From contig NZ_NEGG01000003.1 of NCBI RefSeq assembly GCF_002135295.1, forward strand, positions 1 to 64,000: 64,000 bases of DNA, written 5' to 3'. Of the stretch, positions 55,179 through 63,976 are shown in pieces (position 1 is the stretch's first letter; each line of letters opens with the position of its first letter). Position numbers and translations under genes: made by a program. Source of the stretch: Acinetobacter sp. ANC 5054 (lineage in GTDB: Bacteria > Pseudomonadota > Gammaproteobacteria > Pseudomonadales > Moraxellaceae). The notes under the pieces are model-generated. The model saw only the letters and a program-made list of their open reading frames with translations. It was not told the DNA's origin and ran no database searches.

Positions 55179-55634
55179 TTAATGGGCTGATTCAAAAGGC
55201 GGAAATTTATCAAAGATTAGATTGGGTTCAATCTCATGTTCCAAAAATATTTTTGCGGCATCCAAAACTGTCGTGAAACCACCTGTAGCATCAATCACAA
55301 AATCGATTAATGCTTGATCTTGCAGTGGGATGTCATAGTTTTTAATATGCACATAGGTTTCCATTGCAGAGACTTTTTCAAAGATAAAATCGACTTTGGT
55401 TTTGGGATCACCCCATTCTAGTCTGATCAGTTCATTTTCTTTTATTTTTAATACATGTACTTGGGCAACAGCATGATATTTTTCCCATGTCCATTCAACC
55501 TTGGCACCTTGCTCCAAATAACCTGTTGAGGAACTAAACCAAAATTTCTGCGTGATTAATGGATCAACAAAAGCGTTAAAGACGATATTGATTGACTTGC
55601 GAATCAACATTTGCGTTTCAATCACTGCATTCAT
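55179..55634 (-). CDS. SRPBCC (AHSA1-like) domain protein
   Basis: This 151-residue single-domain protein of the START-like hydrophobic-pocket fold begins IETQMLIRKSINIVFNAFVDPLITQKFWFSSSTGYLEQGAKVEWTWEKY, the standard AHSA1 arrangement of N-terminal strand, helix and two hairpins. It ends with the long C-terminal helix GFTTVLDAAKIFLEHEI. Such proteins bind small hydrophobic ligands or assist other proteins. No ligand can be predicted. It stands between convergent and same-strand genes without an evident operon. Confidence 0.85.
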   Translation of the reverse strand: MNAVIETQMLIRKSINIVFNAFVDPLITQKFWFSSSTGYLEQGAKVEWTWEKYHAVAQVHVLKIKENELIRLEWGDPKTKVDFIFEKVSAMETYVHIKNYDIPLQDQALIDFVIDATGGFTTVLDAAKIFLEHEIEPNLIFDKFPPFESAH

Positions 55635-55734
55635 TTTTATCTTCCTTAATTATTGTTCTATTCAGTGATAGCATAGTTTTAAAATAATTCACCACCACTG
55701 AATTGTTATTTCAAAATCACATGTAACTGCTAAA

Positions 55735-56646
55735 TCAGCTTAAATTACCTTTAGATGCTAACAATGCAGGTGGTAATTCAGCGCCTAATGAGCTGAGCAT
55801 TTCCCGTTCAACACTACGGACAATTGAATCTAAGGCTAAATCATTTTCCTGTTCACCAAACGGCTCTTCTAGTTCCGCACTGAGCGCATCCAGACCCAAA
55901 AATAGATACGCAATCAGCGCTACAATGACAGGTGTCCATATGCCTAGGCTAGATTCCAAGCTAAAAGGCAGAATAAAGCAAAAAGAATATACAGCGCGGT
56001 GTAGCAGTACTGAATAGGAAAATGGCAAAGGCGTTGAAGAAATACGGTCACAGCCCGCGTGGATATCCCCCAGTGCGATAGTGTGCTTGGTTAATCCTGT
56101 ATAAATAATGTCTGAAATCCGACCTTGCTTATACAACTCAGCCAAATCCTTTTGCACGATTTCCAGCACATACTGCGGTGGGTTCATTTGGCTTTGTAAG
56201 GCTTGCCACTGCGTATCGGATAATTGAACATGTTCACGATAATGCTCAAAAGACTGAGATTTTTTTCTTAATCGATCACGCAATAAATGCGTAAATAGCA
56301 TGACGCGATACATCATCACTTGACGTTCATGATTATTCAGCACATGACTATCGCGAATAATATGGCGTGTATCTGCAATCAATGCGCCCCATAACTTACG
56401 CCCTTCCCACCAACGCTCATAGCAAGCCGTATTACGAAAACTAAGGAAGATCGAAAGTATTACCCCAAAAATGGTAAAACCAATGGCGGGAACTTCGGGA
56501 ACCTGTACAAAATGATGCGCAGCCAAATAAACCAATGCCGCTGAGATCAGCACAACCATCATCAATGCAACAAAGACCTTAGGTAAAATCGTGCCATGCC
56601 ATGCAAACAGCAATTTAAAGCTATTGGATTTATCTCGAATAATCAC
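55735..56646 (-). CDS. Bestrophin-family inner-membrane protein
   Basis: This 303-residue protein of the bestrophin/UPF0187 family starts with the amphipathic helix MIIRDKSNSFKLLFAWHGTILP, then spans VFVALMMVVLISAALVYLAA and IGFTIFGVILSIFLSFRNTACYERWWEGRKLWGALIADTRHI. The last segment contains the family's FRNxxxYxRWWEGRxxWG signature. C-terminal spans cover about 215-265 and the tail ends with the acidic stretch LEEPFGEQENDLALD. Bacterial bestrophins form pentameric channels, cation-selective in the studied case. It lies downstream of glnS on the same strand but after a terminator. Confidence 0.92.
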   Translation of the reverse strand: MIIRDKSNSFKLLFAWHGTILPKVFVALMMVVLISAALVYLAAHHFVQVPEVPAIGFTIFGVILSIFLSFRNTACYERWWEGRKLWGALIADTRHIIRDSHVLNNHERQVMMYRVMLFTHLLRDRLRKKSQSFEHYREHVQLSDTQWQALQSQMNPPQYVLEIVQKDLAELYKQGRISDIIYTGLTKHTIALGDIHAGCDRISSTPLPFSYSVLLHRAVYSFCFILPFSLESSLGIWTPVIVALIAYLFLGLDALSAELEEPFGEQENDLALDSIVRSVEREMLSSLGAELPPALLASKGNLS

Positions 56647-56694
56647 GCTTCTTCCTTAATAGATGTTCTTGCAGCCTTTGAATTATTTGACATG

Positions 56695-56718
56695 AAAAAG
56701 CCCAACCGAAGTTGAGCT
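56695..56718 (-). terminator. Terminator of glnS
   Basis: Minus strand: AGCTCAAC, TTCG tetraloop, GTTGGGCT (56718 to 56699, one G-U pair), followed by a U run from 56699 down to 56695. Confidence 0.85.
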
Positions 56719-56769
56719 AAATCTTAAACTACTTATAAATCAATATAAATCATATTGAAAAATAAGAAA

Positions 56770-58494
56770 TTATTTACCCGGTTTAAAGCTATCTTTTAAG
56801 TCTAAGATACGGTTAAACACTGGTTTTGCAGCTGAGTGATCAAATTGATCTGCCACAAAGTAGCCTTCACGCTCAAATTGGAAACGATCTTCAGGTTGAG
56901 CGTCTGCAAGTGCAGGCTCAATCACTGCTTGAACCACTTTGAGTGATTCAGGGTTTAAGTTTGCCAAGAAATCATCACCTACTTCAGGGTCAGATTCAGT
57001 GAATAAACGGTCGTAGATACGAACTTCTGCAGGAATACCTTTGCTTGCAGAAACCCAATGCACTACACCTTTCACTTTACGACCTTCAGGGTTTTTACCT
57101 AAAGTTTCAGGGTCAATTGAACATTTCAGCTCAACCACTTCACCATTCGCATCTTTAATCACTTCATCGCACTTAATCACATAAGCATGACGTAAACGTA
57201 CTTCACCACCCGGAATGAGACGTTTAAAGCCTTTAGGTGCCACTTCTTCAAAGTCTTTACGGTCAATGTAAATATCTTGAGTCAATGGAATGATACGGTC
57301 GCCCATATCCACGTTTGGATGACGCGCATGACTTACATCCATTGCTTCAGGCAAGTTGGTTAAAGTCACTTTCAGTGGATTCAACACAGCCATACCACGA
57401 GCAGCCGTATTTTCTAAAGATTGGCGGATGCAGTATTCAAGCATTGCAACATCAACAATACTGCCGTCAACTTTAGTCACACCAACACGCTTACAGAAAT
57501 CGCGCAGACCTTCAGGCGTAAAACCACGACGACGCATACCCACTACTGTTGGCATACGAGGATCATCCCAACCATTGACATGACCACCTTCAACCAATTT
57601 ACGTAATTTACGTTTAGAGGTAATGGTGTAATCCACATTTAAACGGCTAGATTCGTACTGACGCGGTACAGATGGGGACTTAACTTTTTCCACAACCCAA
57701 TCATAGAATGGACGATGATCCACAAACTCTAATGTACATAGCGAGTGCGTTACGCCTTCAATCGCATCTGATAAAGGATGCGCATAGTCGTACATCGGGT
57801 ACATTTTCCATTTATCACCCGTTTGGTGATGTTCAGAATGAAGTACACGATACAAAATAGGATCACGCATGTGGATGTTCGGTGAAGTCATGTCAATTTT
57901 GGCACGCAGTACTGCCTTACCTTCACCTAGCTCACCGTTACGCATTTGTTCAAAGCGTGCTAAGTTTTCTTCAACTGAAGCATCGCGATATGGCGAGTTT
58001 TTACCCGGCTCAATAAAGTTACCGCGGTTCAATTTGATTTCTTCAGGTGACTGTAAGTCCACATAGGCATCACCTTGTTCAATCAATTGAATTGCCCAAG
58101 TATAAAGCTGATCAAAATAGCTAGACGCATAACGTGGTTCGCCATTCCACTCGAAACCTAACCATTTCACATCGTTGGCAATACCATCGACATACTCTTG
58201 TTCTTCTGCATCTGGGTTTGTATCGTCAAAACGCAGATTACATAGTCCTGTAAATTCTTGAGCAATACCAAAGTTCAGGCAGATTGCTTTTACATGACCA
58301 ATATGAAGATAACCATTTGGCTCTGGCGGGAAACGTGTAATCACTTGTTGAGTACGACCAGCCGCTAAATCATCCGTAATCACCTGACGTACAAAGTCTA
58401 AGCCCGGCTGTTGTTCCTGCTGCACAGCATCGACGGCGTTACTATTTGGTGTCGGGGTGTTTGGCAGTGTTGAAACAACATCATTTGGCTTCAT
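56770..58494 (-). CDS. glnS: Glutaminyl-tRNA synthetase
   Basis: GlnS charges tRNA-Gln with glutamine. This is a 574-residue class I enzyme from ATG 58494 ([13 protein letters not shown]). The frame remains open upstream, but that part encodes a hydrophobic, AT-rich stretch and is probably not translated. A roughly 40-residue N-terminal extension precedes [16 protein letters not shown]. The HIGH motif is in [16 protein letters not shown] and the KMSKS-like motif in [11 protein letters not shown]. The anticodon-binding beta barrels cover about 355-574. It is a single-gene unit. Confidence 0.96.
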   Translation of the reverse strand: MKPNDVVSTLPNTPTPNSNAVDAVQQEQQPGLDFVRQVITDDLAAGRTQQVITRFPPEPNGYLHIGHVKAICLNFGIAQEFTGLCNLRFDDTNPDAEEQEYVDGIANDVKWLGFEWNGEPRYASSYFDQLYTWAIQLIEQGDAYVDLQSPEEIKLNRGNFIEPGKNSPYRDASVEENLARFEQMRNGELGEGKAVLRAKIDMTSPNIHMRDPILYRVLHSEHHQTGDKWKMYPMYDYAHPLSDAIEGVTHSLCTLEFVDHRPFYDWVVEKVKSPSVPRQYESSRLNVDYTITSKRKLRKLVEGGHVNGWDDPRMPTVVGMRRRGFTPEGLRDFCKRVGVTKVDGSIVDVAMLEYCIRQSLENTAARGMAVLNPLKVTLTNLPEAMDVSHARHPNVDMGDRIIPLTQDIYIDRKDFEEVAPKGFKRLIPGGEVRLRHAYVIKCDEVIKDANGEVVELKCSIDPETLGKNPEGRKVKGVVHWVSASKGIPAEVRIYDRLFTESDPEVGDDFLANLNPESLKVVQAVIEPALADAQPEDRFQFEREGYFVADQFDHSAAKPVFNRILDLKDSFKPGK

Positions 58495-58661
58495 AGCAGT
58501 AAAATCACTTCTAAAATAAAAAATTAGGATAATTAAAACGCTTTTCTTCATTTTTAACAAAGAAAATAACGTTTTTACTTGCCTTGTAGTTTACAGTTTG
58601 CTTATGCTTCTCACAACCAAAAAACCCATGGCTTTCATGTCCATGTATAGGAGATTACACA

Positions 58662-59171
58662 ATGAGTTTTCCTCAAGTTGAATTAAACACCAATAAAGGT
58701 CGTATTGTTCTTGAGCTTAACACTGATAAAGCACCTAAAACTGCTGAAAACTTCTTACAGTATGTTCGCGATGGTTTCTATGACGGCGTGATTTTCCACC
58801 GTGTTATTGATGGTTTCATGATCCAAGGCGGCGGCATGGATGAAAACTTCAAAGAAAAAACAACGCGTGACTCTATTGAAAACGAAGCTGACAACGGTCT
58901 AAGCAACGATGTGGGTACAATCGCTATGGCGCGTACTCAAGCACCTCACTCTGCTTCTGCTCAATTCTTCATTAACGTAAAAAACAACTCTTTCCTTAAC
59001 CACACTGGTAAAACAGCGCAAGGTTGGGGTTATGCAGTGTTTGGTAAAGTAACTGAAGGTCTTGACATTGTTGACGCGATCAAAGGCGTTCGTACAGGTA
59101 ACCGTGGCTACCACGCTGACGTTCCTCTAGAGAACGTTGTAATCGAATCAGCAAAAATCATTTCTGAATAA
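58662..59171 (+). CDS. ppiB: Peptidyl-prolyl cis-trans isomerase B (cyclophilin)
   Basis: This 169-residue cytoplasmic cyclophilin without signal peptide has the catalytic arginine in [18 protein letters not shown] (about 46-63) and the substrate pocket [17 protein letters not shown] (about 103-119). It speeds proline isomerisation in protein folding. The ATG at 58662 is preceded by a GGAG ribosome site. It lies 115 bp upstream of lpxH, with a palindromic repeat between them, so the two may share a transcript processed at the repeat. Confidence 0.95.
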   Translation: MSFPQVELNTNKGRIVLELNTDKAPKTAENFLQYVRDGFYDGVIFHRVIDGFMIQGGGMDENFKEKTTRDSIENEADNGLSNDVGTIAMARTQAPHSASAQFFINVKNNSFLNHTGKTAQGWGYAVFGKVTEGLDIVDAIKGVRTGNRGYHADVPLENVVIESAKIISE

Positions 59172-59175
59172 TTTT

Positions 59176-59274
59176 TAAATCCTCCCCAGCCCTCCTTTAC
59201 TAAAGGAGGGAGCTTCATATCTTTAGGATGCTGGATCTCCTCCCTTTGAAAAAGGGAGGCTGGGAGGGATTCTA
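59176..59274. repeat. Nested palindromic intergenic repeat, copy 2
   Basis: This roughly 99-bp element lies between ppiB and lpxH. Outer arms aatcctccccagc (59178-59190) and gctgggagggatt (59259-59271) pair. Inside are the hairpins CCCTCCTTTActaAAGGAGGG (59190-59210) and CTCCCTttgaaaaaGGGAG (59239-59258). It shares the ends (ttaaatcctccc, ggattcta) and hairpin layout with the copy at 10517-10619. Confidence 0.85.
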
Positions 59275-59285
59275 AAATAAGGAAA

Positions 59286-60011
59286 ATGACCGTGACCTAT
59301 CTGTTTATCTCTGATTTACATTTGTCACCTGAACACCCTCGACTCGTTCGGGGGTTTTTAGCTTTGTTAGAGCAATATAAAAATCAAAATACCCAGTTGT
59401 ATATTTTAGGTGATTGGTTCAATGCTTGGATTGGTGATGACTTCACTGCCCCTTGGTTAGATGAAATCGTTCATGCCTTAAAAGATTTCAATGCAGCAGG
59501 CAATCACATATATTTCCAAGTTGGTAATCGAGACTTCGCTTTAGGTCAAAAGTTTTTAAATAAGTTTGATGGTCATTTATTAAATGATATCGATAACATC
59601 AGCATAGGCTCAATCCAAATTCGCCTTGAACATGGTGATCTGCTCTGTACCGACGATGTGTCCTATCAAAAATTCCGTAAAATTATACGCAACCCAATAT
59701 TGCTTGGCTTTCTGAAAAGTTTACCTATAAGTTTTAGACAAAAAATTGCCAATGGCTTTCGTAAAAAAAGCGCGGAAACCAAACAAGTTAAATCGTATGA
59801 CATTATGGATGTGAATCAAACTGCGGTCAGTCTTGCACTTAAAAATGCTGATCTTTTGATACATGGACATACACACAGACCGAATATACATCAAGTTGCA
59901 GATAAAAAAAGAATCGTGCTTGGTGATTGGCGTGAGCATGACGCACAGATTTTAGAAATCCAGAGCGATCTAGATTTCAAAGATTTAAAACTCAAAACGT
60001 GGCATTATTAA
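59286..60011 (+). CDS. lpxH: UDP-2,3-diacylglucosamine diphosphatase
   Basis: LpxH removes UMP from UDP-2,3-diacylglucosamine to give lipid X, the fourth lipid A step, at the inner face of the membrane. The 241-residue length is normal. Calcineurin-like metal motifs are all present: SDLHLSPEHP (D8/H10 region), LGDWFNAWIGDD, GNRDFALG, EHGDLLCTDD and HGHTHRPN. The presence of lipid A synthesis fits a lipooligosaccharide-bearing gammaproteobacterium. A ribosome site (aggaaa) precedes ATG 59286. Confidence 0.95.
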   Translation: MTVTYLFISDLHLSPEHPRLVRGFLALLEQYKNQNTQLYILGDWFNAWIGDDFTAPWLDEIVHALKDFNAAGNHIYFQVGNRDFALGQKFLNKFDGHLLNDIDNISIGSIQIRLEHGDLLCTDDVSYQKFRKIIRNPILLGFLKSLPISFRQKIANGFRKKSAETKQVKSYDIMDVNQTAVSLALKNADLLIHGHTHRPNIHQVADKKRIVLGDWREHDAQILEIQSDLDFKDLKLKTWHY

Positions 60012-60036
60012 AACACCACGTTGATATTATGTAAGA

Positions 60037-60252
60037 TTAGAAACGATATAGTCGGTTGATGCCCGTATAGAAACTTTTACCATCGACATTGAGCGGAAAC
60101 GTTTCACCTGTTTCAAGTTCAACCATTTGACCAACATCCACCATAATAAAACCATTTGGTGTACTTTGCTGACGTTGTAATGGCACTAATTTTACATTGA
60201 TTTGACCACCATTAACTGCGGTCGCGACAAAGCTTTCATTTAAATTTTTCAA
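60037..60252 (-). CDS. Small hypothetical protein
   Basis: This 71-residue frame starts with TTG 60252 (MKNLNESFVATAVNGGQINV); no in-frame ATG lies before the middle of the protein. It is beta-rich with no signal or membrane span (VKLVPLQ, GFIMVDVGQMVELETG). The sequence looks protein-like and is in normal codon use, but the start is weak and no family was recognised. It is convergent with lpxH, 25 bp away. Confidence 0.5.
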   Translation of the reverse strand: MKNLNESFVATAVNGGQINVKLVPLQRQQSTPNGFIMVDVGQMVELETGETFPLNVDGKSFYTGINRLYRF

Positions 60253-60556
60253 AACATTTACTCATCATATGAGCTTTTTGTGACTAAACGAAGAGATTAA
60301 TAAACACAAATTTAATAATATTTCTGTAGTTACGATATGTTGTTACATAGAGTATTTTCAGGCGGGAAATTTCTGAAAAAATAAATCACAAACAGCTAGA
60401 AACAAATAGTAAGCACAATACTTACTCTGAAGTTGGCGTTTTATACAGTACTTTTTATCAAATGGCAAATATTTCAGCTGTATTCTTTAAGACATTTTAT
60501 ATTTTTGACTTCAAATTAAACCTAATCAATTGTTAATTGATAAATAAATTTCAAAT
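60253..60556. other. AT-rich spacer without a recognised gene
   Basis: No frame on either strand is convincing. The only regular structure seen is the short dyad ATCAATT-GTT-AATTGAT (60525-60541). It presumably contains the promoter of the small minus-strand gene at 60037-60252. Confidence 0.4.
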
Positions 60557-60581
60557 AAAAAGCAGCACATTGCTGCTTTTT
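60557..60581 (-). terminator. Terminator of the HpaI-type aldolase gene
   Basis: AAAAAGCAGCA (60557-60567), loop CAT and TGCTGCTTTTT (60571-60581) form an 11-bp stem with A/T tails. It serves the minus strand and possibly the other direction. Confidence 0.88.
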
Positions 60582-60596
60582 GGTTTTAGTATACGA

Positions 60597-61391
60597 TTAA
60601 TAACCACCTTCGGTTATTGTTATTTTTGCTTCAGGTTTATATTTGGCTAAAAGTTCTCGCAGTGAATTCATTAATACACTGGTATCCACCCCGACAGCAA
60701 CAAACTCAGTACCCAATTCTAAATACTGCTGTGTAGCATCATGTTGCGTTGATAAAATTCCGGCTGCCTTACCTGCAGCACGAATTCGTTGAATTGCATC
60801 AATCACAGTTTTTTGTACTTCTGGATGGTTTGGGTTGCCTTGATAGCCCATAGTTGCAGACAAATCAACAGCGCCAATAAATACGCCATCAATCCCCTCT
60901 ACTTTCAAAATTTTATCCAGATTTTTAATCCCTTCTACCGATTCAATTTGAATCAATAGACAAATATTCTCATGGGCCGTTGCATAGTAGTCTGGAATAC
61001 TATTCCAACGCGTTGCACGTGCCAGTGCAGCACCAACACCGCGAATGCCTTCAGGTGGGTAATGTACAGCTTTTACCATCAATTGAGCCTGTTCGACCGT
61101 TTCCACCATCGGAATGAGTAATGTTTGCGCACCAATGTCGAGTAATTGTTTAATCAGTTGCACACTTCCAATCGGTGGACGTACCACAGCTTGAGATGGA
61201 TAGGCTGCAATACTTTGTAACTGCGCCAATGTTGTTCGCAAATCACTCGGTGCATGTTCACCATCTATCAGCAACCAGTCATATCCTGCATTGGCTGCAA
61301 TTTCAGTACCATAGGCATCTGCCAGACCGACCCATAAACCAATTTGCTGCTGGTTTTTTAGCTTCTGTTTAAAGTGATTGGTGTAATCCAT
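60597..61391 (-). CDS. HpaI/HpcH-family aldolase
   Basis: This 264-residue class II aldolase of the HpcH/HpaI family cleaves 4-hydroxy-2-oxo acids with a divalent metal; the reference member releases pyruvate and succinate semialdehyde from 4-hydroxy-2-oxoheptanedioate. Visible motifs are GLWVGLADAYGTEIAANAGYDWLLIDGEHAPSD (about 18-50; E and H ligands near LIDGEHAP), MVKAVHYPPEGIRGVG, IQIESVEGIKNLDKIL and DGVFIGAVDLSATMG. The substrate is not certain; neighbours are not aromatic-acid genes, so hpaI is not assigned. It is monocistronic. Confidence 0.88.
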   Translation of the reverse strand: MDYTNHFKQKLKNQQQIGLWVGLADAYGTEIAANAGYDWLLIDGEHAPSDLRTTLAQLQSIAAYPSQAVVRPPIGSVQLIKQLLDIGAQTLLIPMVETVEQAQLMVKAVHYPPEGIRGVGAALARATRWNSIPDYYATAHENICLLIQIESVEGIKNLDKILKVEGIDGVFIGAVDLSATMGYQGNPNHPEVQKTVIDAIQRIRAAGKAAGILSTQHDATQQYLELGTEFVAVGVDTSVLMNSLRELLAKYKPEAKITITEGGY

Positions 61392-61642
61392 GCGACCTAC
61401 TCATATTTGAACTATGATAAACGTCTTTCAATTAAACGCCTTTTGGCAAAAACTACCAATAGGATTTTGCTATTTCTTCATTTTTAAAAACGCTCATTCA
61501 ATCCAAAACCTACATATTTCTAATTATTTATATAACATTACATCGACATATAAGACTAATATCTATATTTAGAGTAAAAACTGTTTAGACCTAAATTCTA
61601 GTAATCCGTTAAACTAATAGAAACTTTATCTGGAGATTTTCG

Positions 61643-62296
61643 ATGGATCTGTTAAACATTTCAAAACAACGCTACACCACTAAAGCTTATGATCCAACGA
61701 AGAAAATTCCACAAGAACAGTTTGAACGCCTATTACAGATTCTACGTTTAGCGCCCTCATCTATTAATATTCAACCTTGGCATTTTTTTATTGCAGACAA
61801 TGATGCTGCGAAACAGCGTATTGCGAAAGCATTGGTTGGGAAATACTCATACAATGCGCCTAAAGTACTGGATTCGTCACACACTATATTATTTTGCACC
61901 AAAGCAGACATTACCGAACAGCATTTAGAAAATTTGCTTACCCAAGATGACAACAGTGGACGCTTTAAAGATGACAAAGCAAAACAAGGCCAAAAAGATA
62001 GTCGTACTGGTTATGTAGATTATTACCGCAATGAAAAAGGTGATGTTCAACGCTGGGCAGAAAACCAAACGTTTATTGCACTCGGTCAAATGTTATTGGC
62101 TGCGGGTATTGAAGATATTGATGCTACGCCTATTGGCGGATTTGATGAAGACATTATTAGCCAAGAATTGGAACTCTCAGAGCATGGTTTAATACCATCT
62201 GTGATTATGACGCTGGGTTATCGCAGTGAAAATGACTTCAATGCAAAATTGCCAAAATCGCGTTTAAAGGCTGAAGATATTTTTACACACTTGTAA
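61643..62296 (+). CDS. nfsB: NfsB-like oxygen-insensitive NAD(P)H nitroreductase
   Basis: This 217-residue FMN flavoprotein has the same length as E. coli NfsB. It starts LNISKQRYTTKAYDPTKKI and has RLAPSSINIQPWHFFIAD (about 35-52), the FMN-contacting SSxNxQPWHF signature. Later come RWAENQTFIALGQMLLAAGIEDIDATPIGGFDEDII and the C-terminal NDFNAKLPKSRLKAEDIF, close to NfsB's closing segment. It reduces nitro groups and quinones with NAD(P)H. It is a single-gene unit with a clear ribosome site (tggaga) and terminator. Confidence 0.93.
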   Translation: MDLLNISKQRYTTKAYDPTKKIPQEQFERLLQILRLAPSSINIQPWHFFIADNDAAKQRIAKALVGKYSYNAPKVLDSSHTILFCTKADITEQHLENLLTQDDNSGRFKDDKAKQGQKDSRTGYVDYYRNEKGDVQRWAENQTFIALGQMLLAAGIEDIDATPIGGFDEDIISQELELSEHGLIPSVIMTLGYRSENDFNAKLPKSRLKAEDIFTHL

Positions 62297-62315
62297 ACTT
62301 TTCATAAAACCGACG

Positions 62316-62341
62316 AAAGGTGCTTTAAAGCACCTTTTTTG
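62316..62341 (+). terminator. Terminator of the nitroreductase gene
   Basis: AAAGGTGCTT and AAGCACCTTT (62316-62337) form a palindrome followed by a T run. Confidence 0.9.
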
Positions 62342-62412
62342 TCATTTCAGGACTTATTTTTTAAACAATAATCGAGTATATTTTGCACAAATTTCAAACA
62401 GGTTTCTCTCCC

Positions 62413-62646
62413 ATGCCGACAGCTATAAAATCACCAATGAAATTTCGTTGCAACGCGTGCAAAACGGTTTATATGCAAAAATATTTTAGTGATATGGTTC
62501 ATAGTTATCCTAACTGCCCAAACTGTAATCAAGCCGGTCAGCTACAAGGAACAATGGAAGCACAAGATATATTGAAGTACCCTGTTGCTGTAGGTAAATG
62601 CTATCTAGAAAATACCTTACAACGCTTTCAACAACTGACTCGCTAA
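62413..62646 (+). CDS. Small zinc-ribbon protein, paralogue 1
   Basis: This 77-residue protein starts at ATG 62413 (MPTAIKSPMKFRCNACKTVY); a longer TTG frame from 62383 seems unnecessary. Two knuckles, CNAC (about 13-16) and CPNC (about 36-39), form a four-cysteine zinc-ribbon-like site, followed by QAGQLQG and a helical tail ending LQRFQQLTR. It is clearly related to the next gene. Its function is unknown; rubredoxin-like metal binding or nucleic-acid or protein contacts are possible. It has its own terminator. Confidence 0.75.
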   Translation: MPTAIKSPMKFRCNACKTVYMQKYFSDMVHSYPNCPNCNQAGQLQGTMEAQDILKYPVAVGKCYLENTLQRFQQLTR

Positions 62647-62662
62647 ATATAATTTGAATAAA

Positions 62663-62690
62663 AAAATCCCCACTTTCGGGGATTTTTTTA
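62663..62690 (+). terminator. Terminator between the two zinc-ribbon genes
   Basis: AATCCCC (62665-62671), loop ACTTTC and GGGGATT (62678-62684), then a T run. Confidence 0.9.
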
Positions 62691-62795
62691 TGTGCAAATC
62701 ATTTTGCAACAAAGCTCAGAATGCTATTTCGAATTATGGTCTGATATTTGCAATATTGATGGAATCAAAACGACAAAGTCAACTCGAGGTGAAAT

Positions 62796-63026
62796 ATGTA
62801 TGCGCTTTTACACATGCCGATGAAGTTTGAATGCACACATTGCAATCACTGCTATTTTCATTCCTATCGACTTGAAAATCATCATTATCCAACCTGTCCA
62901 GATTGCCACCAAGCTGGTCGGCTTTTAGGTCTGGTTGAATTCAATGATCTCATTCAACATCCGATGTTTTATGCAACACGTTACTTTAAACAGACATGGC
63001 ATAAGCTAAAAAAACCACACTCATAA
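62796..63026 (+). CDS. Small zinc-ribbon protein, paralogue 2
   Basis: This 76-residue protein (MYALLHMPMKFECTHCNHCY) has knuckles CTHC (about 13-16) and CPDC (about 34-37). The shared blocks PMKFxCxxC, YPxCPxCxQAGxL and a C-terminal basic helix show it is a tandem duplicate of the gene at 62413-62646, now well diverged. It also has several extra His residues (NHCYFHSY, ENHHYP). Its last 41 bases overlap the 3' end of the convergent transporter gene, so the two would form antisense transcripts. Function unknown. Confidence 0.72.
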   Translation: MYALLHMPMKFECTHCNHCYFHSYRLENHHYPTCPDCHQAGRLLGLVEFNDLIQHPMFYATRYFKQTWHKLKKPHS

Positions 63027-63843
63027 TGCCTGCGATTAAACCAAAGATGGTTGCTACCTTGAGCCTTTCTTTGAATATAATCAAACCTGCGAGCACACCA
63101 AATACCACCACCAATATATTCATGCCAGCGAACACCACAGCTGGCGTATCTTTTAGCAACATGTGTGCTTTCACATATAAGGCAATATTGGCAAAATTTA
63201 AAATCCCCAACCCTAAACCTGCGAGCACACTTTTAGTTTGTCCAACACTTTTATATTGAACCAAGTTATAAACAACAGACAGTATAAATGCACAAATAAA
63301 GACCAAATTTAAGGTGACAGCAAACTGCATGCCCAAACCTGATGCAAATTTAAGCAGTACATCAATGAGTGCATATCCTGCCCAAACACTGAGCAGAAAT
63401 AGCATACCTTCATTGCCAGCATGGTGATCAGATTTTCGTTGTGATAATAAAATTAATAATACAGCCAGCACACCAAGTGCAATCCCCACAAGCTTAATAG
63501 CATTAAAATATTCATTAAAAACAAAATAAGCTCCTGTTAAAGATAATACGACAGATAAACGCTGTGCTAATTCAGTTTTTAAAATGCCTGCAGACTGTAA
63601 GGATCTGACTAAACAATAGAAAATACTGGGCAATAATACCCCGAGAGCAATAATTAATATCCAAGGTGTTTTATATAGCGAGACATGAGCTAAGTCTGGT
63701 TTAAACCAGTAAAAACACAGAATACTTGCCGAAGCATAATTCCAAGTAATCATTTGCGCGGGATTTAGCCCTTTATCACGGCTCATTTTCAAAATGACAG
63801 AGACAAGGACGCTACAGATGGCTGCAGCAAAGATCAGTTCCAT
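62986..63843 (-). CDS. EamA/DMT-family transporter
   Basis: This 285-residue inner-membrane protein has ten predicted spans in two EamA halves: the first runs from FAAAICSVLVSVILKMSRD to ALGVLAVLLILLSQ (about 5-130), the second from LLSVWAGYALIDVLLKFASGL to LIAGIMSVVFLAYA. The repeat LIIFKERLKVATIFGLIAGIMSVVFL matches the EamA signature around the last two spans. Such proteins export or exchange small metabolites; the substrate is unknown. It overlaps the zinc-ribbon gene at its 3' end. Confidence 0.88.
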   Translation of the reverse strand: MELIFAAAICSVLVSVILKMSRDKGLNPAQMITWNYASASILCFYWFKPDLAHVSLYKTPWILIIALGVLLPSIFYCLVRSLQSAGILKTELAQRLSVVLSLTGAYFVFNEYFNAIKLVGIALGVLAVLLILLSQRKSDHHAGNEGMLFLLSVWAGYALIDVLLKFASGLGMQFAVTLNLVFICAFILSVVYNLVQYKSVGQTKSVLAGLGLGILNFANIALYVKAHMLLKDTPAVVFAGMNILVVVFGVLAGLIIFKERLKVATIFGLIAGIMSVVFLAYAMSV

Positions 63844-63910
63844 TGCATGCTCTTGTTATAAAATTTAAGTAAATGACATCTTTTTATTATCAACTTAGAT
63901 CAGCATAAAG

Positions 63911-63936
63911 AAAAGCCCACATTATGTGGGCTTTTC
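63911..63936. terminator. Bidirectional-looking terminator near the right edge
   Basis: AGCCCAC (63914-63920), loop ATTAT and GTGGGCT (63926-63932) with flanking A and T runs. It stands upstream of the transporter gene, so it must end a gene lying to the right on the minus strand. Confidence 0.85.
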
Positions 63937-63976
63937 TCGCTAAATAATTCAGCTTAAGATCAATTCTTAAGACCAA

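Noticed and set aside
60525..60541. Short dyad ATCAATT-GTT-AATTGAT
   Set aside because: Such short symmetric AT-rich words are common in this genome and nothing ties it to a gene.
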